From Geodermatophilus aquaeductus (GTDB taxonomy: Bacteria; Actinomycetota; Actinomycetes; Mycobacteriales; Geodermatophilaceae): 64,000 nt of DNA. The notes beneath the pieces were generated by a model that was given only the letters and a program-made list of their open reading frames with translations, made no database searches and had not been told where the DNA came from. A program made the translations under genes and the position numbers. Positions within the stretch are counted from its first letter, which is position 1, and each line of letters opens with the position of its first letter. Shown here in pieces: positions 45,849-56,675 of this stretch. Location of the stretch: positions 124,001 through 188,000 of the forward strand of contig NZ_FXTJ01000004.1 of NCBI RefSeq assembly GCF_900182545.1, given 5' to 3'.

Positions 45849-47021
45849 TCAGGCCCCGACCTCCCGGCCGCGGGACACCACCAGCCGCACCCGCGGCAGC
45901 GCCGCGACGTCGGCCGTGGGGTCGCCGTCGACGAGCAGCAGGTCGGCGTCGCGGCCCGGTGCCAGCCGGCCGGTGCGGCCGGCGAGGCCGCACGCGTCCG
46001 CCGCGCCGCCGGTCGCCGTCCGCAGGGCGTCGACCACGGGCACCCCGCCGGCCACGAGCGACCGCACGGCCTCCGGCAGCAGCCCGTGCGGCTTGCCCGG
46101 GGCGATGCCGGCGTCGACGCCGCTGACCAGCCGCACGCCGGCGCGGTGCAGCCGGGCGGCCTCCTCGGCGCGCGCCTGCTCGGTCATGCCCAGCCGGTCG
46201 ATGACCGCCCGGACCCGCGGTGGTGGCTCGATCCCCGGCGCCAGGCCCAGGGTCGGGCAGACGACGGTGCCCGCGCGGGCGAGCTGCCCGGCCAGCGCCG
46301 GCGGGACGCCCCAGCCGGTGGCGGTCATGCCGCTGCAGTGCTCGATGCCGTCCACCCCCGCCGTCAGCACCTGCCGGACGGCGCCGAGGGCGTGCGCGTG
46401 CGCGGTGACCGGCAGGCCGAGCCGGTGCGCCTCGTCGACCACGGCGCGCACCTCGGCCGAGGTGAACTGGCAGGCGGCCATGTCCGTGCCTGCCGTCATC
46501 GCCCCGCCGCTGGCCATCAGCTTGACCACCCCGGCGCCGCGCTCGGCGCGCTCGCGCACGGCGGCCCGCAGGGCGTCGGCGCCGGTGGCCGCCCCGCCCA
46601 TCGCGGCGCAGTGGCCGCCGGGCGAGGTGATCGGCGGCCCGGAGGCGACCACGGTCGGGCCGGGGCCCGGCGCGCGCCGGACGACCGCCCAGCCGACGTC
46701 CCCGAGGTCCCGCACCGCCGTGACCCCGGCGGCCAGGTGCCGGGCGAGCGACGCGCTCACGACGGCGTCGACCTGCTCCCGGGACAGCTCGGCGAGCTGG
46801 TCGAGCGCCCGCGGCCCGGCGTCCCCGCACAGGTGCACGTGCGCGTCGACCAGCCCGGGGAGCAGCGTGGTGCCGCGCAGGTGCGTGACCGGCACGTCCG
46901 CGGGCGGCGCGGCCGAGGCCGGCTCCACCGCGAGGATGCGGCCGCCGTCGACGAGGACGAGCGCGCCGTCGCGCAGGACGCGGTCCCCGTCGAAGGCGCG
47001 GTCGGCCCGGTAGGCGCGCAC
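45849..47021 (-). CDS. Amidohydrolase family protein
   Basis: A 390-residue metal-dependent hydrolase of the amidohydrolase superfamily. GLVDAHVHLCGD supplies the first two metal His, KLMASGGAMT the carboxylated Lys region, HAHALGAV and IEHCSGM the later His, and VSGVDAG the catalytic Asp. The start is a GTG at 47021 with GAGGAGG upstream. It resembles imidazolonepropionase/prolidase-like members of uncertain substrate. Convergent with the HAD gene (5 bp apart). Confidence 0.85.
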   Translation of the reverse strand: MRAYRADRAFDGDRVLRDGALVLVDGGRILAVEPASAAPPADVPVTHLRGTTLLPGLVDAHVHLCGDAGPRALDQLAELSREQVDAVVSASLARHLAAGVTAVRDLGDVGWAVVRRAPGPGPTVVASGPPITSPGGHCAAMGGAATGADALRAAVRERAERGAGVVKLMASGGAMTAGTDMAACQFTSAEVRAVVDEAHRLGLPVTAHAHALGAVRQVLTAGVDGIEHCSGMTATGWGVPPALAGQLARAGTVVCPTLGLAPGIEPPPRVRAVIDRLGMTEQARAEEAARLHRAGVRLVSGVDAGIAPGKPHGLLPEAVRSLVAGGVPVVDALRTATGGAADACGLAGRTGRLAPGRDADLLLVDGDPTADVAALPRVRLVVSRGREVGA

Positions 47022-47106
47022 GTCGGCCTCCTCGGTGCCGGGGGAGGAGCCCGATGCTGGGGCGCGGGCGCCGCCCGGTCGAGGGGACCCGGCGCGTACC
47101 GGTGGG

Positions 47107-47796
47107 TCAGCCGGCTCCGGTGAGCACCCGCGCGCCGGCCGCGGACACGGTGAGCGCGCGGGGGAGGGCCGCCACGCGCGCCACCCAGCCCTCGGCCAGG
47201 GCCGCCCGGAGCAGCGCCGCGCCCAGGGCCCCGCCGAGGTGGCTGCGCCGCTCGGTCCAGTCCAGGCAGGTCCTGACCAGGGGACGGCGGCCCGGGGGCT
47301 CCTCGCCGCCGCACACCTCGCCGCCGCACACCTCCGCGAACCAGCGCCGCCCGGCGGGGGTCACGATGAGCCCGTCGCGGGTGGCGAGCAGGCCGCGCCC
47401 GACCAGGCTGTCGAAGACGGTGACGCCGAGGCGCCCGGCCAGGTGGTCGTAGCAGGTGCGCGCCTCGGCCAGCCGGGCCTCGGCCCGCACCGAGCGCAGC
47501 GACGCCGGCCGCGCCCGCTCGCCGGCGAGCGCGCCGAGGTCCTCCAGCGCCGCGGCCACCTCCGGCCCGGCCAACTGCACGTACCGCGACCGGCCCTGCC
47601 GCCGCTCGGCCAGCACCCCGGCGGCCACCAGGGACGTCAGGTGCTCGCTCGCGGTGGACCGTGCGACGCCGGCGTGCCGGGCCAGCTCCGCCGCCGTCCA
47701 CGCCCGGCCGTCGAGCAGCGCCAGGCACATCGACGCGCGGGTGCGGTCGGCCACCAGCCCGGCGACGCGGGCGATCGAGTCGGGGGACAGGGGCAC
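47107..47796 (-). CDS. ArsR-family transcriptional regulator
   Basis: A 229-residue regulator. The N-terminal ~90 residues form a winged helix-turn-helix of ArsR type (TRASMCLALLDGRAWTAAELARHAGVARSTASEHLTSLV, then RSRYVQLAGPEVAAALEDL). A C-terminal effector-like region contains a tandem CGGEVCGGEE that might bind metal or thiols. The start is the GTG at 47796, with AGGAT about 11 nt upstream. It is divergent from the miniature P450-like gene and probably controls it and the following PEP-mutase gene. Confidence 0.78.
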   Translation of the reverse strand: MPLSPDSIARVAGLVADRTRASMCLALLDGRAWTAAELARHAGVARSTASEHLTSLVAAGVLAERRQGRSRYVQLAGPEVAAALEDLGALAGERARPASLRSVRAEARLAEARTCYDHLAGRLGVTVFDSLVGRGLLATRDGLIVTPAGRRWFAEVCGGEVCGGEEPPGRRPLVRTCLDWTERRSHLGGALGAALLRAALAEGWVARVAALPRALTVSAAGARVLTGAG

Positions 47797-47865
47797 CCGG
47801 GCATCCTGGCGCAGCCCGCCGACGGTTCGGTCCCCGCCGAACACCGCCCCGGCCAGGCTGGGCGC

Positions 47866-48444
47866 ATGCCACCGCTGCCCTCCGCCGTCCTCGAGGACCC
47901 GCGATACCGGGTTCCCGCCGCGTCGCCCGCCGACACCGGCCTGGCCTGGCTGCGGTCGCAGGTGCCGCGCTTCTGCGACGGTCCGGAGCACACCCGGCGC
48001 CGCGGGGCGGTCGACGCGCTGCTCACCGCCGTGACCGTTATCCCCAACTTAGCCGCCGACCCGACGGTCGCCCTGCTGGAGGCCTGCGGCCTCCCGGCCG
48101 GTTGCCGGGACGACGTCGCGCTCGTGGCGGCGGCGTACCAGCCGCACGCGCCGCAGTCGCCGGACGCCGACGCCGCGCTCGAACGGCTGGTAGCCGCCTG
48201 CGGCGGGCGCGGGAGGACGACGGCGGCGCGGCTGTGCCTGCTGGTGCAGGCGCACGCGGCGATGGAGGCGCTGGTCGCGCAGCTGCGCACCGGCGCGGCC
48301 GGGCCGCCGGTGCCGGTGACGCGGCGGGTGGCGCCGGACGGGACGACGGTGGAGGTGGACCTCGCCGATGCGCCGTTCGGCCGCGGGCCGCACGCCTGCC
48401 CGGGCCGGGCGCTCGCCGAGGCGTGGGCGGAGGTGCTCGCGTGA
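47866..48444 (+). CDS. Miniature cytochrome P450-like protein
   Basis: A 192-residue protein about half the size of a normal P450. VPRFCDGPEHTRRRGAVDALL resembles the P450 C-helix region (PPEHTRxRR), LCLLVQAHAAMEALVAQL is I-helix-like, and DAPFGRGPHACPGRALAEAW carries the heme-thiolate signature FGxGxHxCPGxxLA including the Cys. The usual ExxR of the K-helix is not evident. It starts at an ATG; the next gene overlaps its stop (GTGA). Heme binding is plausible, catalysis uncertain. Confidence 0.65.
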   Translation: MPPLPSAVLEDPRYRVPAASPADTGLAWLRSQVPRFCDGPEHTRRRGAVDALLTAVTVIPNLAADPTVALLEACGLPAGCRDDVALVAAAYQPHAPQSPDADAALERLVAACGGRGRTTAARLCLLVQAHAAMEALVAQLRTGAAGPPVPVTRRVAPDGTTVEVDLADAPFGRGPHACPGRALAEAWAEVLA

Positions 48445-49199
48445 GCTTCGCCGACCTGCACCGGGGCCCGCGGCCGCTGCTGCTGCCCAACGCCTGGGAC
48501 GTCGCCTCGGCGCTGGCCCTGGTCGCCGACGGCCACCCCGCCGTCGGGACGACCAGCCTCGGCGTGGCGGCGGCCGCGGGGATCCCGGACACCTCCCGGG
48601 CGGGGCGGGCCGCCACCGTCGGCCTGGCCCGGGCGCTGGCGCGGCTGCCGGTGCCGGTCACGGTCGACCTCGCCGACGGCTTCTCCGACAATCCTGCCGA
48701 GGTCGCCGCGCTGGTGGCCGGGCTGCCGGCGGCCGGGGTGAACCTGGAGGACAGCACCGGCGGGCGCCTGGTCGACCCGGAGCGGCACGCGGCGAAGGTG
48801 GCCGCCGTCGCCGCGGCGGCGCCCGGCGTCTTCCTCAACGCGCGGGTGGACACGTACTGGCTGGAGGAGGAGGCCGACCTCGACACCACCCTCGACCGGG
48901 CACGCCGCTACGTGGCCGCCGGCGCCGACGGCGTCTTCGTGCCCGGCCCGCTGGGCGAGGCGGAGGTCGCCGCCCTGGTCGCCGAGCTGCCGGTCCCGCT
49001 CAACGTCCTGGCCGGGACCCTCCCGCTGCCGCGGCTGGCCGGGCTCGGCGTGCGCCGGGTGAGCACCGGCTCACTGCTGTTCCGGGCCGCCCTGGACGCC
49101 GCGGTCGCCGTCGCCGCCCGCCTGCGCGACGGCGAGCCCGCGCCGGCGGCCACGCCCTACGCGGAGGTGGACGCCCGCACCGCGACGCTCGGCGCGTGA
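48441..49199 (+). CDS. Isocitrate lyase/PEP mutase family protein
   Basis: A 252-residue TIM-barrel protein of the isocitrate lyase/PEP mutase family. LLLPNAWDVASALAL, GTTSLGVAAAAG, VDLADGFSDNP (metal-binding Asp region), GVNLEDSTGGRLV and NARVDTYW are conserved strands of the family. It likely cleaves or rearranges a C-C or P-C bond of a small acid such as a 2-methylisocitrate- or oxaloacetate-like substrate; the KKCGH catalytic motif of isocitrate lyase is not present, so it is a PEP-mutase-like member. Coupled to the P450-like gene by GTGA. Confidence 0.85.
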   Translation: MSFADLHRGPRPLLLPNAWDVASALALVADGHPAVGTTSLGVAAAAGIPDTSRAGRAATVGLARALARLPVPVTVDLADGFSDNPAEVAALVAGLPAAGVNLEDSTGGRLVDPERHAAKVAAVAAAAPGVFLNARVDTYWLEEEADLDTTLDRARRYVAAGADGVFVPGPLGEAEVAALVAELPVPLNVLAGTLPLPRLAGLGVRRVSTGSLLFRAALDAAVAVAARLRDGEPAPAATPYAEVDARTATLGA

Positions 49200-49212
49200 C
49201 CCGGCGGGATCG

Positions 49213-50148
49213 TCAGTCCCGCTCGACGATCGGCAGCGTCGCCCAGCCCGCCGCGGCCGCGGCCTCGGCCGGGAACGGCGGAGGAGTGCCGCCGAAGGAG
49301 GGGCACAGCGCCTGGTGGTCGCACCAGTCGCACAGCCGGGTGCGGTTGGGCCGGAAGTCGCCGGTGGCCACGGCCCGCTCGATCGCCGCCCAGATGGCCA
49401 GCAGCGTCCGCTCGAACCGGACCAGCTCGCCCTCCTCCGGGGCGTAGGTCAGCGCGTCGCCGTCGCCGAGGTAGATGAGCTTGAGCTGGCTGGCCACCAC
49501 GCCGCGGGTGCGCCACAGCACCAGCGCGTAGAACTTCATCTGGAACAGCGCCTTGGACTCGAACGCCTCGCGCGGCATCGACCCGGTCTTGTAGTCGACC
49601 ACCCGCAGCGCGCCGTTGCGGGCGACGTCGAGCCGGTCGACGTACCCGCGCAGCAGCAGCCCGTCGGGCAGGGTCACCTCGACGAGCTGCTCGCGGCCCT
49701 CCGGCTGGATGCGGGTCGGGTCCTCCAGGCGGAAGTAGGTCTCCACCAGCTTCCCGGCCGAGGCCAGCCACGACTCCAGCGACGGCGGCTCCTGCCCCTC
49801 CTCGGCCGCGGTGAACAGCGCCTCGACCTCCGGGTCGGCGCGCAGCTCGTCCCACGCCGGGGTCACCAGCTCGCGGGCCGCCTCGACCGTCCGCTCCGCC
49901 GGCGGCAGGTCGTAGAGCCGCTCCAGGACCGAGTGCACCAGCGTGCCCCGCACCGCCGCGGCGCTCTTCTTCTCCGGCAGCCGGTCGATGGTGCGGAAGC
50001 GGTAGAGCAGCGGGCAGGTCTTGAAGTCGGCCGCCCGGCTCGGGGACAGCGAGGGCCGGCGCGGCGCGTTCGGCGCGGGTGCGTCGACGGGGGAGGCCGG
50101 GGAAGCGGCAGCCGCGTGCACGGGCTGCCCGGTGGTCGCCGTCGTCAT
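49213..50148 (-). CDS. PD-(D/E)XK nuclease, RecB/Cas4-like
   Basis: A 311-residue nuclease. N-terminal SRAADFKTCPLLYRFR and C-terminal RLCDWCDHQALCPSF give a Cys arrangement like the 4Fe-4S cluster of RecB-family exonucleases (AddB, Cas4). The catalytic core contains RGTLVHSVLERL, GYVDRLDV (the D of PD-type) and VVDYKTG (the DxK motif). It is the usual neighbour of trmI at the actinobacterial proteasome locus. A leaderless promoter is likely: TAGCCT, read on the minus strand at 50161-50156, lies 7 nt before the ATG. Confidence 0.85.
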   Translation of the reverse strand: MTTATTGQPVHAAAASPASPVDAPAPNAPRRPSLSPSRAADFKTCPLLYRFRTIDRLPEKKSAAAVRGTLVHSVLERLYDLPPAERTVEAARELVTPAWDELRADPEVEALFTAAEEGQEPPSLESWLASAGKLVETYFRLEDPTRIQPEGREQLVEVTLPDGLLLRGYVDRLDVARNGALRVVDYKTGSMPREAFESKALFQMKFYALVLWRTRGVVASQLKLIYLGDGDALTYAPEEGELVRFERTLLAIWAAIERAVATGDFRPNRTRLCDWCDHQALCPSFGGTPPPFPAEAAAAAGWATLPIVERD

Positions 50149-50155
50149 GCCCTCG

Positions 50156-51152
<997 letters not shown>

Positions 51153-51296
51153 CGCAGCGGGCCCTCTACCGCACCGCGGACGGTCCCGCGAGGCGGCGGC
51201 AACGGGGGTGTCACGGTCCACGCGAGCCCCCGGCACGCTGTCGGTCGGCGTGTATAGATTTGCCTCCTGGCTCCCCCCGAAGTGCGGAGGTGCGCG

Positions 51297-53084
51297 ATGG
51301 GCCCCGGTCCTGTCAGTGGTCCCGACGAGTTCCGAGCGCGGCGCGAGCGTGACGTCTCGGCCCTGCTCTCCCAGATCTCCTACCTCGAGGAGGAGATCGG
51401 TCTGCTGCGCCGCAAGGTGGCCGACAGCCCCCGGCACGTGCGCGCGCTGGAGGAGCGGATCGCCGAGGCGGAGGGCCGCGCGGCCTTCCTCTCCGAGCGC
51501 AACGACAAGCTGGCCGGCACGCTGCGCGACGCGCGCGAGCAGCTGGTCACGCTCAAGGAGGAGATCGACCGGCTCGGCCAGCCGCCGTCGGGCTACGGCG
51601 TCTTCCTCGGCCGCCACGACGACGGCACGGTCGACGTCTTCACCGGCGGGCGCAAGCTGCGCGTCTCGGTGTCCCCGGCGGTTGAGTCCGAGACCCTGCG
51701 CCCCGGCCAGGAGGTCATGCTCAACGAGGCCATGAACGTCGTCGAGGCGCTCGGCTTCGAGAAGCAGGGCGACGTCGTCATGCTCAAGGAGCTGCTCGAG
51801 CCGGTCGACGGCGTCACCCAGCGCGCGCTGGTCATCGGCCACACCGACGAGGAGCGGGTCGTCTACCTGGCCGACTCGCTGACCGACCAGCCGCTGCGGG
51901 TCGGCGACTCGCTGCTGCTGGAGTCGCGGTCGGGCTACGTCTACGAGCGGATCCCCAAGAGCGAGGTCGAGGAGCTCGTCCTCGAGGAGGTCCCCGACAT
52001 CGACTACACCGACATCGGTGGGCTGGCCCGGCAGATCGAGCAGATCCGCGACGCCGTCGAGCTGCCGTTCCTGCACGCGGACCTCTTCCGCGAGTACGAG
52101 CTGCGCCCGCCCAAGGGGATCCTGCTCTACGGCCCGCCCGGGTGCGGGAAGACGCTGATCGCCAAGGCGGTCGCCAACTCGCTGGCCAAGAAGGTCGCCG
52201 CGGTCAAGGGCGAGGGCGTCAACCAGGCCAAGAGCTACTTCCTGAACATCAAGGGCCCGGAGCTGCTCAACAAGTACGTCGGCGAGACCGAGCGGCACAT
52301 CCGGCTGGTGTTCCAGCGCGCCCGCGAGAAGGCCAGCGAGGGCACGCCGGTCATCGTGTTCTTCGACGAGATGGACTCGATCTTCCGCACCCGCGGGTCG
52401 GGGGTGTCCAGCGACGTCGAGTCCACGATCGTCCCGCAGCTGCTCAGCGAGATCGACGGCGTCGAGGGCCTCGAGAACGTCATCGTCATCGGCGCCTCCA
52501 ACCGCGAGGACATGATCGACCCGGCGATCCTGCGGCCCGGCCGGCTCGACGTGAAGATCAAGATCGAGCGGCCCGACGCCGAGGCCGCCCGCGACATCTT
52601 CAGCAAGTACCTGCGGCCCTCGCTGCCGATCAGCGCCGACGACCTCGCCGAGAACGGCGGCAACCGCGAGGCCACCATCGCGGCGATGATCCAGCGCACC
52701 GTCGAGCGGATGTACACCGAGAGCGAGGAGAACCGCTTCCTCGAGGTGACCTACGCCAACGGTGACAAGGAGGTCCTGTACTTCAAGGACTTCAACTCCG
52801 GGGCGATGCTGCAGAACATCGTCGACCGGGCCAAGAAGATGGCGATCAAGGAGCGCCTGGAGACCGGCGTCAGCGGTCTGCGGGTCAGCCACCTCATGCA
52901 GGCCTGCGTCGACGAGTTCAAGGAGAACGAGGACCTGCCCAACACCACCAACCCCGACGACTGGGCGCGCATCTCGGGGAAGAAGGGCGAGCGGATCGTC
53001 TACATCCGCACGCTCATCAGCGGCAAGGGCAGCGAGTCCGGCCGCGCGATCGACACGGCCACCAACACCGGCCAGTACCTCTGA
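51297..53084 (+). CDS. arc: Proteasome-associated AAA ATPase (Mpa/ARC)
   Basis: A 595-residue AAA ATPase. An N-terminal coiled coil (residues ~15-80, [15 protein letters not shown]...) captures Pup, tandem OB-type domains follow, then AAA with [13 protein letters not shown] (Walker A), [12 protein letters not shown] (Walker B) and [21 protein letters not shown] (sensor/arginine finger region). The C-terminus ends QYL, the gate-opening tail that docks on PrcA. It unfolds pupylated proteins into the 20S proteasome. The ATG at 51297 follows GGAGG; an AT-rich TATAGAT at 51254-51260 is a possible -10. Confidence 0.96.
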   Translation: MGPGPVSGPDEFRARRERDVSALLSQISYLEEEIGLLRRKVADSPRHVRALEERIAEAEGRAAFLSERNDKLAGTLRDAREQLVTLKEEIDRLGQPPSGYGVFLGRHDDGTVDVFTGGRKLRVSVSPAVESETLRPGQEVMLNEAMNVVEALGFEKQGDVVMLKELLEPVDGVTQRALVIGHTDEERVVYLADSLTDQPLRVGDSLLLESRSGYVYERIPKSEVEELVLEEVPDIDYTDIGGLARQIEQIRDAVELPFLHADLFREYELRPPKGILLYGPPGCGKTLIAKAVANSLAKKVAAVKGEGVNQAKSYFLNIKGPELLNKYVGETERHIRLVFQRAREKASEGTPVIVFFDEMDSIFRTRGSGVSSDVESTIVPQLLSEIDGVEGLENVIVIGASNREDMIDPAILRPGRLDVKIKIERPDAEAARDIFSKYLRPSLPISADDLAENGGNREATIAAMIQRTVERMYTESEENRFLEVTYANGDKEVLYFKDFNSGAMLQNIVDRAKKMAIKERLETGVSGLRVSHLMQACVDEFKENEDLPNTTNPDDWARISGKKGERIVYIRTLISGKGSESGRAIDTATNTGQYL

Positions 53085-53091
53085 CCCCCAC

Positions 53092-53123
53092 CCCGGCCGC
53101 CCCGCACGCGCGGGGCGGCCGGG
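53092..53123 (+). terminator. Strong hairpin after the proteasome ATPase gene
   Basis: A perfect 14-bp GC stem (53092-53105 with 53110-53123) with loop ACGC, 7 bp after the stop. No U tract. It should separate the ATPase transcript from the lipoprotein gene. Confidence 0.6.
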
Positions 53124-53161
53124 TGCCGGGGCGCGCGGCGCAGGTCCGGAGGAGCCACGGC

Positions 53162-54061
53162 ATGCCGACAGCACGGGGACGCGGGCCCCGGCGTTCCCGG
53201 GCGCTCGCGGCCGTCTCCGTCGCCGTCGTCCTGTCCGGGTGCAGCACCACCGTCGGCGGCGAGGCCTACTACGCCGGTCTCGAGCAGGCCAAGCCCACCG
53301 TGCCGCCGGCCCCACTGGGCAGCACCGACCCGGCCGCCCCGCCGCTGACCGGCACCTGCTGGCTGCTCGCGGACGGTCAGGAGGAGACGCCGCTGCAGTC
53401 GCCGCAGCAGGTGGAGTGCTCCGGGGACCACGACGCCGAGACCGCCGTCGTGGGCGACAGCGGCCTGGCCGAGGGCGACCCGCGGCCCACCGAGGCCGAC
53501 CTCGACGACCCCGACAGCCCGGTGAGCCGGGCGCTGGACGACCTGTGCGGCCTCGACGTCGTCCGCGAGTACCTCGGCGGCGACGACCTCGACGACCCCT
53601 ACGCCTACGTCGCCGGCTACCTGCCCGACGAGGAGCAGTGGGCCGCCGGCGCCCGCTGGGCCCGGTGCGACGTCTACTACGGCTACGACGCCCCCGAGAC
53701 CGCACCCCGCGTCCTGCAGGGCGCCCTCGGTGCCGGCGACGACGCGTTCCGCGCCTGCTTCGCCGGGACCGTCACCGACTACGCGGTGGTGCCGTGCTCG
53801 CAGCCGCACGAGGCCGAGCCGGTGGGCACCGAGGTCGCCCCGCTGCCCGAGGACCCGCCCTACCCCGACGAGCCGGCCCGCCGGTCCCTCGTCGACAGCT
53901 GCACCGCGCCGGCGCAGGACTACGGCGGCGGGGAGGTCCCCAACGGCTACGTCGTCGACGTGTGGGTCGACACCCCCGGCGAGTGGGCCGACGCCGCGTT
54001 CGCCCGCTGCGCGCTCGTCCCCGCCGGGGGCGGCCGGACGACGACGTCGGTGCGTCCCTGA
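53162..54061 (+). CDS. Putative lipoprotein, septum-formation-like
   Basis: A 299-residue exported protein: an arginine-rich start, hydrophobic stretch [14 protein letters not shown] with a lipobox LSGC (Cys near residue 27), then a Cys-containing extracellular domain. CW/C pairs ([48 protein letters not shown]) resemble the septum-formation domain family (PF13845). It is an unknown actinobacterial envelope protein. The ATG follows GGAGGAG. Located between arc and dop; no known link to the proteasome. Confidence 0.75.
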   Translation: MPTARGRGPRRSRALAAVSVAVVLSGCSTTVGGEAYYAGLEQAKPTVPPAPLGSTDPAAPPLTGTCWLLADGQEETPLQSPQQVECSGDHDAETAVVGDSGLAEGDPRPTEADLDDPDSPVSRALDDLCGLDVVREYLGGDDLDDPYAYVAGYLPDEEQWAAGARWARCDVYYGYDAPETAPRVLQGALGAGDDAFRACFAGTVTDYAVVPCSQPHEAEPVGTEVAPLPEDPPYPDEPARRSLVDSCTAPAQDYGGGEVPNGYVVDVWVDTPGEWADAAFARCALVPAGGGRTTTSVRP

Positions 54062-54097
54062 GGCCCGGCCCGGCGCCCCGGGACCTCGGGCGCGGGA

Positions 54098-54113
54098 CGC
54101 CTAGGCTCGGTCC
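54098..54113 (+). promoter_or_regulatory. dop leaderless promoter
   Basis: CGCCTAGGCTCGGTCC; the TAGGCT hexamer (54102-54107) lies 7 nt before the dop ATG, suggesting a leaderless mRNA. The same 16 bases lie directly before pafA at 60289-60304. Confidence 0.6.
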
Positions 54114-54114
54114 C

Positions 54115-55620
54115 ATGAGCGCGCGCCGGGTCATGGGGACCGAGGTCGAGTACGGCATATCGGTGCCCGGGCAGCCCACCGCCAACCCGACGACCCTGTC
54201 CAGCCAGGTGGTCAACGCCTGGGCGGTGGCCGACGCACCCACCCGCCGGCGGCCGCGCTGGGACTTCGAGGAGGAGTCGCCGCTGCGCGACGCCCGCGGC
54301 TTCGACCTCTCCCCGGCCAACGCCCTGGACCACACCGACCTCGACGAGGACTCGGGGATGGCCAACGTCATCCTCACCAACGGCGCGCGGCTCTACGTCG
54401 ACCACGCGCACCCGGAGTACTCGACGCCGGAGGTCACCAACCCGCGCGACGTCGTCCTGTGGGACAAGGCCGGCGAGCGGGTGATGGCCGAGGCCGCCCG
54501 CCGGGCCGCCCGCATCCCCGGCACCCAGCCGATCCAGCTGTACAAGAACAACACCGACGGCAAGGGCGCCAGCTACGGCGCCCACGAGAACTACCTGATG
54601 GACCGGCGCACGCCGTTCATCGACATCATCCGCGGGCTGATCCCGTTCTTCGTCACCCGCCAGGTCTTCGCCGGCGCCGGGCGCGTGGGCATCGGCCCCG
54701 AGGGCCGCACCCAGGGCTTCCAGCTCTCCTCGCGCGCGGACTTCTTCGAGGTCGAGGTCGGCCTGGAGACGACGCTCAAGCGGCCGATCATCAACACCCG
54801 CGACGAGCCGCACGCCAATCCCGACGAGTACCGCCGGCTGCACGTGATCATCGGCGACGCCAACCTCGCCGAGCTGTCGACCTACCTCAAGGTCGGGACG
54901 ACGTCGCTGGTGCTGGCGATGATCGAGGCGCGGGCGCTGACCCAGGACCTGGCGATCGAGGAGCCGGTGGCCACGCTGCAGGCGGTCAGCCACGACCCGT
55001 CGCTGACCACGCTGGTGCGGCTGCGCGACGGGCGGCGGATGACCGCGATCGACGTCCAGCGGGCCTACCTCGACCAGGCCGAGCGCTTCGTCGACCGCGG
55101 CGGCGAGGCCGACGAGCAGACCGCCGACGTGCTGCGCCGCTGGGCCGAGGTGCTCGACGACCTCGCCGCCGACCCGATGCGGCTGGCCGACCGGCTGGAC
55201 TGGCCGGCCAAGCTGCGCCTGCTCGAGGGCTACCGCTCGCGCGACGGCCTGTCGTGGGGCGACTCGCGGCTGCAGCTGGTGGACCTGCAGTACTCCGACG
55301 TGCGGCCGGACAAGGGGCTCTACCACCGGCTGGTGGCGCGCGGCTCCATGCAGCGGCTGCTCACCGACGACGAGGTGACCCGCGCGATGGTCACCCCGCC
55401 GGCCGACACCCGGGCCTTCTTCCGCGGCGAGTGCCTGCGGCGCTTCCCGGCCCAGGTGGCCGCGGCGTCGTGGGACTCGGTGGTCTTCGACCTCGGCCGG
55501 GAGAACCTGGTGCGGATCCCGACGATGGAGCCGCTGCGCGGCACCCGCGACCACGTGGGGCTGCTGTTCGAGTCGACGTCGAGCGCGCAGGAGCTCGTCG
55601 ACACCATCACCGGCGGCTGA
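54115..55620 (+). CDS. dop: Pup deamidase/depupylase
   Basis: A 501-residue member of the carboxylate-amine ligase-like family, paralogue of Paf[13 protein letters not shown] at the N-terminus, then [21 protein letters not shown] (catalytic Asp region), [43 protein letters not shown]. The ~40-residue insertion after VEYG ([16 protein letters not shown]...) is the Dop loop that distinguishes it from PafA. It converts the C-terminal Gln of Pup to Glu and removes Pup from substrates. Pup here ends in Gln, so its activity is required. Confidence 0.95.
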   Translation: MSARRVMGTEVEYGISVPGQPTANPTTLSSQVVNAWAVADAPTRRRPRWDFEEESPLRDARGFDLSPANALDHTDLDEDSGMANVILTNGARLYVDHAHPEYSTPEVTNPRDVVLWDKAGERVMAEAARRAARIPGTQPIQLYKNNTDGKGASYGAHENYLMDRRTPFIDIIRGLIPFFVTRQVFAGAGRVGIGPEGRTQGFQLSSRADFFEVEVGLETTLKRPIINTRDEPHANPDEYRRLHVIIGDANLAELSTYLKVGTTSLVLAMIEARALTQDLAIEEPVATLQAVSHDPSLTTLVRLRDGRRMTAIDVQRAYLDQAERFVDRGGEADEQTADVLRRWAEVLDDLAADPMRLADRLDWPAKLRLLEGYRSRDGLSWGDSRLQLVDLQYSDVRPDKGLYHRLVARGSMQRLLTDDEVTRAMVTPPADTRAFFRGECLRRFPAQVAAASWDSVVFDLGRENLVRIPTMEPLRGTRDHVGLLFESTSSAQELVDTITGG

Positions 55621-56603
55621 TGACCCCGCCGGCCGAGGTCGCCCGGGGGCTGGCCGCCTCCGTGCTCGCGCCCGCGGCCGCCGAGGTGGACCGCAGCGGG
55701 GTCCTCCCGCGGGGCCACCTCGACGCGCTGGCCGACGCCGGGCTCTACGGCGTCATAGGCCCGGCCGACGCCGGCGGCCTGGACGCCGACCTCGGCACCT
55801 TCGCCGCCGTCGTCGAGGAGCTGGCCGCCGGCGACCTCGCCACCGCGTTCGTCTGGCTGCAGCACCACGGCGTGGTCGGCCGCGCGGCGGCCACCGGCTC
55901 GGACCCCGGCCTGCTGGCCGGGCTCTGCCGCGGCCGGGTGCGGGCCGGGATCGCGCTGCAGGCGGCCACCCGTCCCGACGCCGCACCGGTGACCGTCCGG
56001 CAGGAGAGCGGGGACCTCGTGCTCGACGGCGCGGTGCCGTGGGTGACCGGCTGGGGACTGGTCGACGTGCTGCTGGTGGCCGCCCGCGACGGCGACGACG
56101 TCGTGTTCGTCCTGGTGGACGCCGTCGAGGGGCCGACGCTGGCGGTGGTCCCGCAGACGCTGGTGGCCGTGCAGGCCAGCGCCACGGTGGAGCTGCGGCT
56201 GACCGGCCACCGCGTGCCGGCCGCGCGACTGCTGGGGCGGACGCCGCTGGACGAGGTCCGCGCCGGGGACGCCGCCGGGCTGCGGCTCAACGGGTCGCTG
56301 GCGCTGGGCCTGGTCCTGCGCTGCACCCGGCTGCTCGGTCCCTCGCCCCTGGACGACGACCTGGGCGCGGCACGGGCCCGGCTCGACGCCGCAGGTCCCG
56401 GGGAGCTGCCGGACGCGCGGGCGGAGGCCGCGGCGCTCGCGCACCGGGCGGCCGGGGCGCTGGTGGTCGCCACCGGCAGCGCCGCCGTGCACGCGGGCAG
56501 CGTGGCGGAGCGGACGGCGCGCGAGGCGCTGTTCCTGCTGGTCTTCGGTTCCCGGCCGGCGATCCGGACGTCGCTCATGACGCGGCTCGGCGCGGTCGGC
56601 TGA
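55620..56603 (+). CDS. Acyl-CoA dehydrogenase-like protein
   Basis: A 327-residue protein with the ACAD N-terminal helical domain (LDALADAGLYGVIGPADAGGLDADLGTFAAVVEELAAGDLATAFVWLQHH) and beta domain (LVLDGAVPWVTGWGLVDVLLVAA). It is about 50 residues shorter than usual and lacks the C-terminal CoA/FAD-binding GGxGYxxxxP segment; the final residues are SLMTRLGAVG. It overlaps the dop stop (TGATGA), so it is translated with dop. An acyl-CoA substrate is uncertain; a non-catalytic role is possible. This gene is not a standard part of the pup locus. Confidence 0.72.
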   Translation: MTPPAEVARGLAASVLAPAAAEVDRSGVLPRGHLDALADAGLYGVIGPADAGGLDADLGTFAAVVEELAAGDLATAFVWLQHHGVVGRAAATGSDPGLLAGLCRGRVRAGIALQAATRPDAAPVTVRQESGDLVLDGAVPWVTGWGLVDVLLVAARDGDDVVFVLVDAVEGPTLAVVPQTLVAVQASATVELRLTGHRVPAARLLGRTPLDEVRAGDAAGLRLNGSLALGLVLRCTRLLGPSPLDDDLGAARARLDAAGPGELPDARAEAAALAHRAAGALVVATGSAAVHAGSVAERTAREALFLLVFGSRPAIRTSLMTRLGAVG

Positions 56604-56675
56604 GCCCGCCGGGTGTCGGTACCTGCGGGTAGTTTCGGCACCAGCACGCACTCGGCGCGCACCAGGGGAGGGCAC

